From Salticus scenicus (taxonomy: Eukaryota > Arthropoda > Arachnida > Araneae > Salticidae), in the NCBI GenBank assembly GCA_963930645.1, contig OZ005656.1, positions 191,904,979 to 191,968,978 of the forward strand: 64,000 nt of DNA. Direction: 5' to 3'. Position 1 is the stretch's first letter; every line of letters begins with the position of its first letter. This document shows, in pieces, positions 54,288 through 64,000 of the stretch. Both the position numbers and the translations under genes were made by a program. The notes below the pieces were generated by a model. The model saw only the letters and a list, made by a program, of their open reading frames with translations, was not told the origin of the DNA and made no database searches.

Positions 54288-56229
54288 CTAGCAGGCTTTG
54301 CCCGCTTCGCTGGACATTAAACTTAAATGAGTTGTCAAAATCCCATATCTTTATTAATAAATTAAGTTCTCACTGTGACTGGTAGAGGTTTTCTCGCTCG
54401 CAACGTGAAGAGTCTGGGTCCCCACTGCCTTCCGCAGCAACTTACCCACTTCTTACTTCCCCTTCCTCAGCGGGTGAGTTCGAAGTTTTGCAAAATCCCA
54501 CTAACGTACATAAGGCGTACACTTAATCAATATTCACTCACCAAAATTCGCCTTTCTAAGATAATTCAAAACGAATTCAAACGGAAAAACATGTTTTTAC
54601 ACATGTTTATTGCACTCCGACTCCGAGAAGGGATAGGGGGGTTCGAATTTCGTGAAATCCAGTTATAATAAGTGCCGGATGCATACTAACAATTTACGCA
54701 CCAAATTTCGTGACCACAGAAGTCTTTAATAGAAAATATTATAAATAAATAAATACAAAACGCACAGCTATAGTATAGGATCCCTTTGGTGACTTTAAAT
54801 ATTTTAAGCCATTTTTGCGATGAACTGAATTGGCTGTCTCAATTGTGCAATTAAAGATCTTGGCGAGAAACGTCCGAGCTACTTCGGTGTCGAATTTAAA
54901 ATTTTGCCAAAGGGATCCGATACTAAAGCTGTTCTATACACAAAATAAATAAATAAATAAATACAATAAAATAAAAATTCTTTTCTCATATTTATAAAAT
55001 AAAAATAAAAAATAAAAATATCGTAATAAAATCCAAATTATAACCATTTATATATTAGGAGGAGAACATAAAAGAACCTCATAAGGTATATAATAACAGA
55101 AAATTTTGTTTTACTGCAGGAAAGAAAAGTACTGCTTAATTAAATAAAAATATTAAACTAATGCCAAATATATCTATGAAAATATTTATCCACATACAAA
55201 TTCCTGATTGAAAAAATAAAAAAAAAAATCACCAACTTTTGTAGGTATTTTTCTCTCTAATTTTTATTATTATTCACGTGAAATTAAAAATATTTCATTT
55301 TATTTCTGGAAAATAAAAAAATATATAAATTTGAAACCTTCTGCCGAATCTGGGGTGAAAACGGAAAGGGGCGATTTTTCTGAATCCAGGGTTGCAAACA
55401 GTTTTTCGATGCCACAATTAGATTTTTTAAAAATAACTAAAGTATGAAATTTAAGTGGCAACGGAAAAACGGATAAAGGGAAAAATAAATTAGAAATATT
55501 AGACCTATTGTTACAAATCCAGTACCAAATGAAAAGGGAGATTTTTCTGAATCCTGGGATGTAAACAGTTTTTCGATACGACAATTACATTTTTTAAAAT
55601 TAACTAAAGTATGGAATTTAGATAGCAACAGTTCATTTCAATCTTTTCATAATTTGTAGTGCGAATCACTCGAACAAAAATGTCTTTATCTTAAAAATTT
55701 ATTTTTATATTTTATTTTTCCATTCAAAGCGTTTTAGTGAAAAAATATTTATGGCGCATGCGCAGGCGTTTTTTACCCACAATTTAAACACTAATCATGA
55801 TTTTGAAAATTTCTATAGATATAAACTTAAGTTGGGTGAAGACCTAAGTTTCTGCCAAGCGCCGTTGAATTCCGTCCTGTCGTTCTCGAGTGATGCCGGG
55901 ACAAACGTGTTTTAGCCTTTTACTCCCCAGGGGGGAACGGAGGGGGGGATTTCTGAAAAATTGATAGATATAATTTTAAGTTGGGTGAAGACCTAAATTT
56001 CTGCCAAGCTCCGTTGAATTTTGTCCAACCGTTCTCAAGTGATGCCCGGACAAAAAAAGCGACATACAGACACGATGACACACACACACACGCACACACA
56101 CACACACACATACAGGCAAAATTTTCTGAAGTCATTTTCGGCTTTCATGGGGTGTGAAACGTGAAGATATCGCAAAATTTTTCGATTCCGACCAATTTAC
56201 AGACAAAAGTCTGATTTTATTAATATAGA
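54288..56229 (-). mobile_element. Non-autonomous Helitron, left member of head-to-head pair
   Basis: Read on the minus strand it starts after an A with TCTATATTAATAAAATCAGA at 56229 and ends GAAGCGGGCAAAGCCTGCTAG at 54288, followed by T. The GCGGGC-AAA-GCCTGC hairpin plus CTAG is a canonical Helitron 3' end. Internally a 155-bp unit (AAGTTGGGTGAAGACCTAAG ...) and a 165-bp unit (TTTTTCTGAATCC ...) are each tandemly duplicated. Compared with its partner it carries about 400 bp of extra AT-rich sequence at 54935-55345. No Rep/helicase ORF. Confidence 0.85.
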
Positions 56230-56284
56230 TATTTCAACTTAATTATTATTATTATTATTATTATTATTATTTTAAAATGGTATA
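56230..56284. other. Spacer between the two Helitron 5' ends
   Basis: 55 bp, mostly an (ATT)n tract at 56241-56270. Helitrons insert between A and T, and both 5' ends abut A here, consistent with two separate insertions into the same AT-rich target. Confidence 0.7.
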
Positions 56285-57867
56285 TCTATATTAATAAAAT
56301 CAGAGTTTTGTCTGTAAATTTGTCGGAATCGAAAAATTTTGCGATATCTTCACGTTTTACACCCCATGAAAGCCGAAAATGACTTCAGAAAATTTTGCCT
56401 GTGTGTGTGTGTGTGTGTGTGTGTCATCGTGTCCGAATGTCGCTTTTTTTGTCCGGGCATCACTTGAGAACGGCTGGACGGAATTCAACGACGCTTGGCA
56501 GGAATTTAGGTCTTCACCCAACTTAAAATTATATCTATCAACTTTTGAGAAATTCCCCCCGTCCCCCCCCCTAGGGGGTAAAAGACTAAAACACGTTTGT
56601 CCGGGCATCACTCGAGAACGGCTGGACGGAATTCAACGGCGCTTTGCAGAAACTTAGGTCTTCACCCAACTTGAAATTATATCTATAGAAATTTTCAAAA
56701 TTATGATTAGTGTTTAAATTTGTGTAAAAAACGCCTGCGCATGCGCCATAAATATTTTTTCACTAAAATGCTTTGAATGAAAAAATAAAATATAAAAATA
56801 AATTTTTAAGTTAAAGACTTTTGTATTCGCGTGATTTTCACTACAAATTATGAAAAGATTGAAATGAAGTTTTGCCATCTGAGTTACATACTTTAGTTAA
56901 TTTTAAAACAACTCATTGTCGTATCGAAAAACTGTTTACACCCCAGGATTCAGAAAAATCACCTCTTTCATTTGGTACTGAATTTGTAACGATAGGTCTG
57001 ATATTTCTAATTTATTTTCCCCTTTTTCCGTTTTTCCGTTGCCACTTAAATTTCACACTTTAGTTATTTTTTAAAAATCTAATTGTCGCATCGAAAAACT
57101 ATTTGCACCCCTGGATTCAGAAAAATCACCCCTTTCATTTGGTATCAAATTTATAAATATAGGTCTGATATTTCTAATTTATTTTACCCTTTTTCCGTTT
57201 TCAACCCAGTTTCGATATGGAACAGCTTTAGTATTGGATCCCTTTCGCAAAATTTGAAATTCGGCAACGAAGTAGCTCGGACGTTTCTCGCCAAGAACTT
57301 TAATTGCACAATTGAGATAGCCAATTCAGTTCATCGCAAAAATGGCTTAAAATATTTAAAGTCACCAAAGGGTTCCGATACTTAAGCTGTGCTTTTTTTA
57401 TTTTTTTATTTATAATATTGCCTATTAAAGACTTCTGTGGTGACGAAATTTGGTGCGTAAATTGTTTGTATGCACCCGGCACTTATTGTAACTGCATTTC
57501 ACGAAATTCGAAATCCCCCCCCCCCCTTCTCGGAGTCGGAGGGCAATAAACATGTGTAACAACATGTTTTTCCGTTTGAATTCGCTTTGAATTATCTTAG
57601 AATGGCGAATTTTGGTGTGTGGATATTGATTAAGTGTACGCATTATGTACGTTAGTGGGATTTTGCAAAACTTCGAACTCAACCACTGAGGGTGGGGAAG
57701 TAAGAAGTGGGTAAGTTGTGCCGAAAACAGTGGGGACCCAGACTCCTCACGTTGCGAGCGTTTAAACCTCTACCAATCACAGCGAGAACTTAGGTTATTA
57801 ATAAAAATATGGGATTTTGACAACTCATTTAAGTTTAATGTCCAGCGAAGCGGGCAAAGCCTGCTAG
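56285..57867 (+). mobile_element. Non-autonomous Helitron, right member of head-to-head pair
   Basis: It starts TCTATATTAATAAAATCAGA after an A and ends GAAGCGGGCAAAGCCTGCTAG followed by T. It aligns with the inverted left copy along its length, including both internal tandem duplications, a (GT)n tract at 56400-56424 and a C-run at 57515-57526. 1,583 bp. ORFs of up to 100 codons inside are shared repeat sequence, not genes. Confidence 0.87.
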
Positions 57868-58132
57868 TAAATTAAATAAGTACGTAAATATCTAGTTGTT
57901 TATTAAAAAATATTGATAGATATTAAAGTTATGACAAGTTATTATCCTTATAAGAAGAGATGTATATTTTATATTGTAACTTTTTCTGTTAAATAGTTAA
58001 ATAATAAATAACTGCTCTTTTTTTTTTTTTGTTATTCTTATATGAAGAATGATATTGATAACGATACAGAAAATATAACAATTTCACAAAAAATTACATG
58101 TATATCAACTTCTTTGGCCTTCTTTATTACTA
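57868..58132. other. AT-rich spacer, no gene seen
   Basis: No feature recognised. Confidence 0.6.
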
Positions 58133-58723
58133 CACCCCTCGACAAAAAAGATAGGTAGGTACAAAGGGTTTTTTCTTTGATTTTTCATAAAATAACATTA
58201 TCTAAATTGTGCTTATCATTTATTATTATGATAAAATAGCACTATTACCGGACTAATTTTCCTTTTAAGACTAATTTAGAAAAATTTTAAGACTAAAATT
58301 TTCTAATTTAAGACTACACACCGCGACAAAAAGATAGGAACAAAGGTTTTTTTTTTTTTTTTTTTTTTTTTAATTTTGAACATGATTATTTTGAATTTGA
58401 TTTAAATATTTAATATGTTTTTGATATGATAATATTTTGTTATGATAATAAATGATCAGCACAATTTAGATAATGTTATTTTATGAAAAAAAAAAAAAAA
58501 AAAAAAAATCTTTGTTCCTATCTTTTTGTCGTGGAGTGTAGCCTTAAATTAGAAAAATTTTAGTCTTAAAATTTTTCTAAATTAGTTTTTAAACAAAAAT
58601 TAGTCCTGGAATAGTGTTATTTTATGATAATAATAAATGATAAGCACAATTTAGATAATGTTATTTTATGGAAAAAAAAGAAAAAAAAAAAAACCTTTGT
58701 ACCTATCTTTTTGTCGAGGGGTG
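58133..58723. mobile_element. Tc1-type MITE (outer), TA-flanked
   Basis: The ends are CACCCCTCGACAAAAAAGAT and, inverted, CACCCCTCGACAAAAAGATA, followed by AGGTACAAAGG; TA on both sides. Subterminal 'aataacattatctaaattgtgcttatcattta' is also inverted. Its centre is occupied by a related 222-bp MITE (58317-58538). Confidence 0.85.
58317..58538. mobile_element. Tc1-type MITE (inner), nested in its relative
   Basis: The ends are CACACCGCGACAAAAAGATA and, inverted, CACTCCACGACAAAAAGATA, then GGAACAAAG; TA on both sides. Sequence on both sides ('ctaatttagaaaaattttaagactaaaatt' inverted) belongs to the outer MITE. Confidence 0.85.
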
Positions 58724-58734
58724 TACATAATCTA

Positions 58735-59263
58735 CACTCTGTTCAACAAGAACGTGACCGCTTGTATTCGGTAAAAATAAATCAGATAATTTTTTTTCTC
58801 ATATTTTATTGAAGTACATGTTGTTGGCTATTGCGCAATTACCTAATAATTTGTCCAGTCGCCGTTATTATTTATTATCGCTTGACACCTTTTAGGCATG
58901 CTTTCAACAAGATTTTCAGCATGATCGCCATATCTTTTTAATTTGATAACACAGTTGCTTTTCCGTGTACACTGGCTTTCCTCTTAGTTGCATCTTCATG
59001 TAGGACCACACATTTTCGATAGGATTTGCATCTTGAGACATTGCCGGCCACTCCATCGTAGTGATGTTATTTTTCTGTTTCTACGCACTGCACAGTTTAC
59101 TGCGGTGTCATAAATTATCAATATAAACAACGCTAAACACCGGTAAAAGTTATATTGCGCATTAGGGCATGAGTTAGAGATTACAACAAAAAAAAAAAAA
59201 ATAGATGGCGCTGTGATGTCCCTTTTTTGAATAAGAACGGTTACGTTCTTGTTGAACAGAGTG
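58735..59263 (-). mobile_element. Internally deleted Tc1 transposon
   Basis: The ends are CACTCTGTTCAACAAGAACG and, inverted, the same sequence with TAACCG in place of TGACCG next. TA on both sides (58733-58734, 59264-59265). 529 bp, only 9 bp from the end of the MITE at 58723. It retains a piece of transposase. Confidence 0.85.
58850..59060 (-). pseudogene. Tc1 transposase C-terminal fragment
   Basis: The minus strand reads ITTMEWPAMSQDANPIENVW near 59005-59060, the Tc1 third catalytic region (usually WPAQSPDLNPIENLW; here Ser-Gln-Asp-Ala replaces Ser-Pro-Asp-Leu), then SYMKMQLRGKPVYTEKQL and KIWRS before a stop. The first two catalytic residues are deleted. Confidence 0.75.
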
Positions 59264-59265
59264 TA

Positions 59266-59671
59266 ATTGTAGCCTTCAGTGGTAAAAAGATTACCCACCT
59301 CTGCTCTATACCGTTTAATACGAATAAATATTTAATACAAACTTCTCACAATACAGATTTTACATATGCAGTTTAGTACAAATTTAGCTAATAGATATTG
59401 AGATGTAGTCATGTGGGAAGTACCAGAAGCTGAGTTAAGGACGTACCCAGGAATTTATTTCGGGAGGGATCCAGCTATCCAGAATCAGGATTTCATTAAG
59501 GCGAGTGGGATGCTAGATGTAAGATTTTTCAGGGCCACCTTAATTAGTATTTATTATGTTATTGGTATTAACCCATTTTATCCCAATTTATTTATTTTGC
59601 TCAAATTTGAGAAAAATTATATTTTTTAAGGTTAATTAAACCTAAATAAACTAAATACCACAAAATTTGAA

Positions 59672-59705
<34 letters not shown>

Positions 59706-60296
59706 TGGTATAAGAAATCTTATCCACCTTGTACGCAGGACATTGAAATAAAGAGGATGGAATTTGCACTCATATGTTTTAGTGAAAATAGTGAAATGAA
59801 AATAGTGAAAAGCGCTTTCCGAGTATAAAGTTTTGCTTTACCTGTATAATACTTTCTTATTTACATGATAGTTCTCAAGAAAAAATTTTTAACCGCAAAG
59901 AGAAGATAAACCACGCCCCCTAATGTAATGATTAAACGAAGATTCCAGATAGAGGAGGAGGAGGTGAGACACATAACACGCTAGCAGATGCTCATATGTA
60001 CCATTATATATTCCAGCTGACAAAATATTCGCACCAAGCAAATTTTGATTTCTATAAGCTATTTTTCATCTGTCCTTTAAATAGGACAATGGGATAAAAT
60101 GGCTTAAGTACTTTTAAAGTTTATCATTCGTTCACCCCACCGGAATCTCATGTTAATTATAATTAAAGCCGTCGCTAATACTTATACAAGATTAAAGCTT
60201 TTCTTAGAATTTCAATTTAAGCTCAAAATTTTAAATTTTTAAATGTGATTGATTTAAAATTCCAGTCTTTTCATACAGACACGTTTCTTATACATA

Positions 60297-60337
<41 letters not shown>

Positions 60338-61333
60338 ATCGTAATATTTTTAGAATATTTAATACAGATTTCTTTAAGGCTATTTTTAAATACAAGACAA
60401 CATTCTGTCACATTTCTTTTTTTTTTCCCGTAAACACCTGAAATTTGCAGACATTTTAATTTTCAGGACATCACAAAACATACAAATTCAACGAAAATTT
60501 TTACAATTTTTTTGCAACTTTTAAACAAAAGAAAAAATGTTGAAGTCTGCCTGAAATTAAAAGTAAACTTGGCAAATTCATCAAAAAATAGTTTAAGATG
60601 CAATTTTTCTCTTCATTCCTTGGAGCAATTAAAACACTTTAAACTTTATTACTTTACTTAAAAAAGATATTTTAAAATTTCTCAAGGAACTAGGAAATAA
60701 CTAATAAATTTTCGGAACTCTTTTTATTACATGTAAAGAAAAACTTTTAATTTCTTATATACATATATATATATAAATAAATTTTTCTTATTTACTTAAA
60801 TTGCGAAAATAAACTGAAATATATTTCTTGTTTAAAGCAATTTTATAATGAGTGTTCTTGTTTGAAAAATTCTTTTGAAGTTAGATGCATTAAAAATTGC
60901 TTAGTCATATTTTAAATTTCCTTTAGACATTTTGAAATATCTTAAAAGAACTTTTAAAGTTTTTTTTTTCTTTATTTTCCTTTTTTTACAGTTGTAAATA
61001 ATTTAATAAAACTTTTTAATATACTATTTGGAAACGTCTTGGGATTTTTATGTATTGGAATCGTTTTGGAAAAATGATATGTTTCATTTATATAATGGAA
61101 TACACGTAAATATGCTAAGTAACTTAAACTAAAGAAGTTTTATTTATTTATTTATTTTTTTTTTTAATATCTTTAGAATAGTCAAAATACTTTTTATTGC
61201 TTAAATAATAAAAACTTATTCAAATGAATATTAAATGCCAGCTATAACTGACATAAATTTTGCGGAAAAATGCAAAAGGAAAATATGATTTATCAGCATT
61301 ATATGATTTACCATTTAGGTTTGTAAATTTGAA

Positions 61334-61391
<58 letters not shown>

Positions 61392-62373
61392 TATATTATT
61401 GTAAATAGGGGAAATCGGGGATAGTTCACATATATTTTGGCTTTTCTTTTCTTCATTTCTTCCTTTCTTTCTTTCTTTCTTCCTCTCTCTCTCTCTCTTT
61501 TTTTCTTTGTGTGTGTGTACAACCCTTGAAGAAATCTTGAAGAAATTTTGATGAATGCGGTAGGTAGTTTAATTTTTTACCTGAAAAATCATGTAGTAAT
61601 CAGTAATTAAATTCGTGTGTAGGTAACACCCAAAACACTGTTCTTAAATTCTTGAAACAATGCCAACCTGTAGGGGTGAGCAACAACTAAAAATATATTT
61701 AAATGTATAAACAAGTAAAGAATTCTCCAAGAAAAATAAATTATGCTTATTATAGTTATTGAAATAGAATTAGAGAAATGTTTTAAATCAACCACAAATG
61801 TAGAAATTTAGCGCTGCAAGGAATGTAATATACGGGCCTGTCATTTTCCTGGCAGGAGGCTGAGGTGAAAGCTTTTTACCATGGAGAAATCTTTGAGTCT
61901 TTAAACTATCATTAAGGAAGACTAAATTATGCCCTCGCTTGGTCATAGCTATGTCAACTGACCCCATACCTAACCATACTAATTGTGCTAACTAGCTTTA
62001 CAGGGATATACAAGATATGATGAATATCCCACAATCTCAAATAGCAGAAACAAAGGACTATAATATACAGTATGTATGCAACCAGAGTTAACCATTTTTT
62101 CAAAAACAGCGATCAACAATACCTCAGTTCGAACTGCATGTTCACAACGACAGAAATACTTACGATGAGAAATTTAGTTACCAGTCAGAAAAACATTAAA
62201 ACAGAGGTTTTATTCCTTCGTGATGTTTTTAAGTACAATGCCTTATGGCTTTAGAGGATGGAAAATAAGAGGAGATGATAAGTCCGGAAAACATGAAGCT
62301 AAAATCGTAATAGCAGAAGTCATTAAATAGTACAATTATGTAAGAAAGTCTGCATTGTTATTGTGAAATTATG
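59266..62373. other. Long quiet AT-rich region
   Basis: Microsatellites: (TA)n at 59688-59706, (AAT)n at 60297-60335, (AT)n at 61337-61385, CT-rich at 61450-61500. No terminal repeats, repeat partners or credible ORFs. 61800-62330 has more balanced composition and may be single-copy DNA. An intron or untranslated host sequence is possible. Confidence 0.6.
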
Positions 62374-62379
62374 TAATAT

Positions 62380-62633
62380 CATACCTGCCAACCATCTCGC
62401 AAATAAGCGTAGAATTGTTAACGCCCCTTGAAAAAAAAAAAAAAAAAAAAAAAAAAGCCTTAAAATCGTAACAACAATCGTAACTTGGAAATTCATAACA
62501 ACATTTAGAGTAATTTTCTCCGAATATTGCTACGATTAAATAAGAATAAAATTACTCTAAAAAATGACTGGTGTGACTAAAAAGGTGAATACTAAAAATT
62601 TTAAGCTTCATAATGAGATGGTTAGCAGGTATG
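62380..62633. mobile_element. Palindromic MITE, CATACCTGCCAACC type, perfect 6-bp TSD
   Basis: The ends are CATACCTGCCAACCATCTCG and, inverted, CATACCTGCTAACCATCTCA, flanked by TAATAT (62374-62379, 62634-62639). Core TTTAGAGTAATTTTCTCC / AAAATTACTCTAAAAAATGA and CTGGTGTGACTAAAAAGGTG. A 28-nt A run lies at 62430. 254 bp. Confidence 0.9.
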
Positions 62634-62965
62634 TAATATGGATCATTCGGGGCGAAAGTCATTGTAATTATAGGTATCAAAGCTGTCAAACAAATAAAAT
62701 AACATAGTACTACCCACCGTTTTCATATACTCAGTATGGCTGCTGCGGTAATCTTGGCTGTTATTACGGCAACCATCATGAATAGACAACAGTTAACTTC
62801 ATTTTCCTGCATGCCGATACATTGTATATGAATACTTGCTATATCATTCATCCAAAATGGATGGGGCAACTTTACATACACTCCTCTCGAAGAGTTTCCA
62901 GGATATCAGTTGCGTCGCCCCTTATCGAAGAAACTAAATAAACTGTCTTGGCGGTAGTATCCCAT

Positions 62966-63325
62966 CCAGTGTGGCCAAATCTGTCGGATTTTTTTATTCA
63001 ATAATCACCAATAATTTTGTGAAGTGATATTTGATATATATAATAGACTATCAATCTTCGACGTGCAGAGCTGCCAACCTAATCCGGCAAATTGTTAGTA
63101 CCGCCCACTTTTCTACACCACTTAATTTTTAGAGTATTTGTTTTCTTAATTTATCGTAAATATATTTGAAGAGAATTACTCTAAGAATTAAGTGATGTAG
63201 AAAAATGGGCGGTACAAACAATTTGCCGGATTATGTTGGCAGCTCTGGAAGTGATTAGGCAAACGTTACAAATATAAATTATTTGATATAATTGAATAAA
63301 ACACCGTCAGATCTGACAACACTGG
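62966..63325. mobile_element. MITE inserted in the gag gene (CCAGTGTGGCCAAATCTG type)
   Basis: The ends are CCAGTGTGGCCAAATCTGTC and, inverted, CCAGTGTTGTCAGATCTGAC; both arms continue TTTATTCAAT. Flanked by a perfect TCCCAT repeat (62960-62965, 63326-63331), and the gag sequence is continuous across one copy. Paralogue of 32328-32496. It contains a nested MITE. Confidence 0.88.
63066..63247. mobile_element. MITE nested in the gag MITE (CAGAGCTGCCAACC type)
   Basis: The ends are CAGAGCTGCCAACCTAATCC and, inverted, CAGAGCTGCCAACATAATCC. Flanks GACGTG/GAAGTG; the intact paralogue (32404-32430 inverted) has a single CGAAGTGATT at this spot, confirming a 6-bp target duplication with one later change. 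182 bp. Confidence 0.9.
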
Positions 63326-63890
63326 TCCCATCCATTAACTCCTTCAGCTGCAAGGGAAAACTGTGTCTTATAAACTTGCCAAGATGATCAGCCATCATAC
63401 GTGAAAAGCTTTATTGATTCTCGATTGTGTACTCTTCCTTTTTTCCTCTCAGCTCCAAAAGGCATTGATGCTAGCTTTTCTCCCAGACCCCTGTTCTTTT
63501 GCAATTCATTTCCTGATTTTTATTCAAAATTCTTCTCTAATTCATCCCCTATTTTCTCCAGTTTACTTTCTATTTACGAAATTCTTCCTTTCAGCTATTG
63601 ATCGACATTTTCTTTAACTTTCTGTTCAAAGCTCCCTTCTATCTTCATAACATTATCGTCTATCTTTATAATATTATTTTCTATTTTTACAATACTATCT
63701 TCTATCTTTATAAATTTATCAACTTTACGTTCTACCTCTTTCAATTCTATCTCCTATTGTTGAAAGTTTTTTTTCAATTATCATTTTCACAGACACAACT
63801 TCGCCCTTCCATGATAAAAGTTCTTTCTTCATTTCGTCTTGATTCGATTCAACTTTTTCTTGAATGGATTTAATTTCTGCACCTAAACTA

Positions 63891-64000
63891 CAGTCGGCAG
63901 AAAAAATATTGATTCACTAGCAATAATTCCTATTTAAAAGATGGGAACCTATTACTGTTTTGTTAAGTAAATATTTGTCGAATCATGATCTTAGTGTTAT
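63891..64000. other. AT-rich end of window
   Basis: Nothing recognised; possibly the 5' flank of the gag pseudogene. Confidence 0.4.

Larger units (their letters stand above)
62870..63890 (-). pseudogene. Retrotransposon gag pseudogene, split by MITEs
   Basis: Minus strand. A coiled-coil-like N-terminal part (SIQEKVESNQDEMKKELLSW near 63830-63890, then EVERKVDKFIKIEDSIVKI) is broken by stops and frame changes. SSWQVYKTQFSLAA near 63350-63390 is a typical gag capsid start in arthropod gypsy-type elements. After the inserted MITE (62966-63325) the capsid continues as VYLVSSIRGDATDILETL near 62890-62945, and then decays. The upstream end may extend past the window. Not functional. Confidence 0.72.

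Noticed and set aside
54375..54668. 97-codon ORF and its equivalents in 55300-57682
   Set aside because: They are readings of the same Helitron sequence on both arms and have no domain similarity.

Overview
The window looks like AT-rich eukaryotic intergenic DNA, most likely from an arthropod. Long A/T homopolymers and microsatellites are everywhere, and Tc1/mariner, pogo-like, piggyBac-like, hAT, Helitron, LINE, SINE and Ty3/gypsy sequences lie side by side. A chelicerate such as a spider is my best guess, from the mix of repeats only and at low confidence. I see no convincing host gene. Every reading frame I could interpret belongs to a transposable element (TE), and most are broken. Introns of an unseen host gene cannot be excluded. 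LAYOUT. 1-14 kb: copies of a hairpin-ended repeat superfamily, several TTAA-flanked elements, foldback elements and Tc1-like relics (3545-3950, 7402-8954, 12868-13403). 15.2-21.5 kb: one nearly intact Ty3/gypsy LTR retrotransposon on the minus strand, with LTRs differing by one indel and one frameshift in integrase. It sits in a TA microsatellite next to a short TIR element built from iterated subterminal motifs. 23.6-25.6 kb: a palindrome made of two Tc1-type 3' halves, one arm interrupted by a 529-bp hAT-type element with a perfect 8-bp target duplication. 27-36 kb: a tRNA-derived SINE and three copies of a 1-kb hairpin-ended family. One copy is split by a tandem duplication and by a plant-mariner-type (DD39D, Lemi-like) relic. 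37-46 kb: TTAA foldbacks, a long-TIR element, a LINE 3' end, and a decayed transposase-like gene (43380-45186) among palindromic MITEs. 47-51 kb: a triple Russian-doll insertion and a non-autonomous Helitron. 51.3-53 kb: a TTAA MITE and a SINE-containing duplication cluster. 53.5-57.9 kb: a pogo-like MITE and two Helitrons inserted head to head, forming a 3.6-kb palindrome. 58.1-59.3 kb: a Tc1-type MITE nested in its own relative, then a deleted Tc1 element. 59.3-62.3 kb: quiet AT-rich DNA. 62.3-64 kb: a broken retrotransposon gag gene interrupted by a MITE that is itself interrupted by another MITE. HOW IT FITS TOGETHER. The sequence is a dense, layered fossil record of insertions. Two signals run across the window. 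(1) A group of palindromic MITEs has ends like CAGNGYTGCCAA or CATACTTGCCAA and 6-bp target duplications. Several share one internal hairpin core under different terminal sequences. (2) A superfamily of roughly 1-kb repeats has a 5' terminal motif that is the reverse complement of one arm of its 3' hairpin; the motif differs between families but the two ends change together, as in Helentron-type elements. No antiviral system, operon, CRISPR array or host RNA gene was seen.
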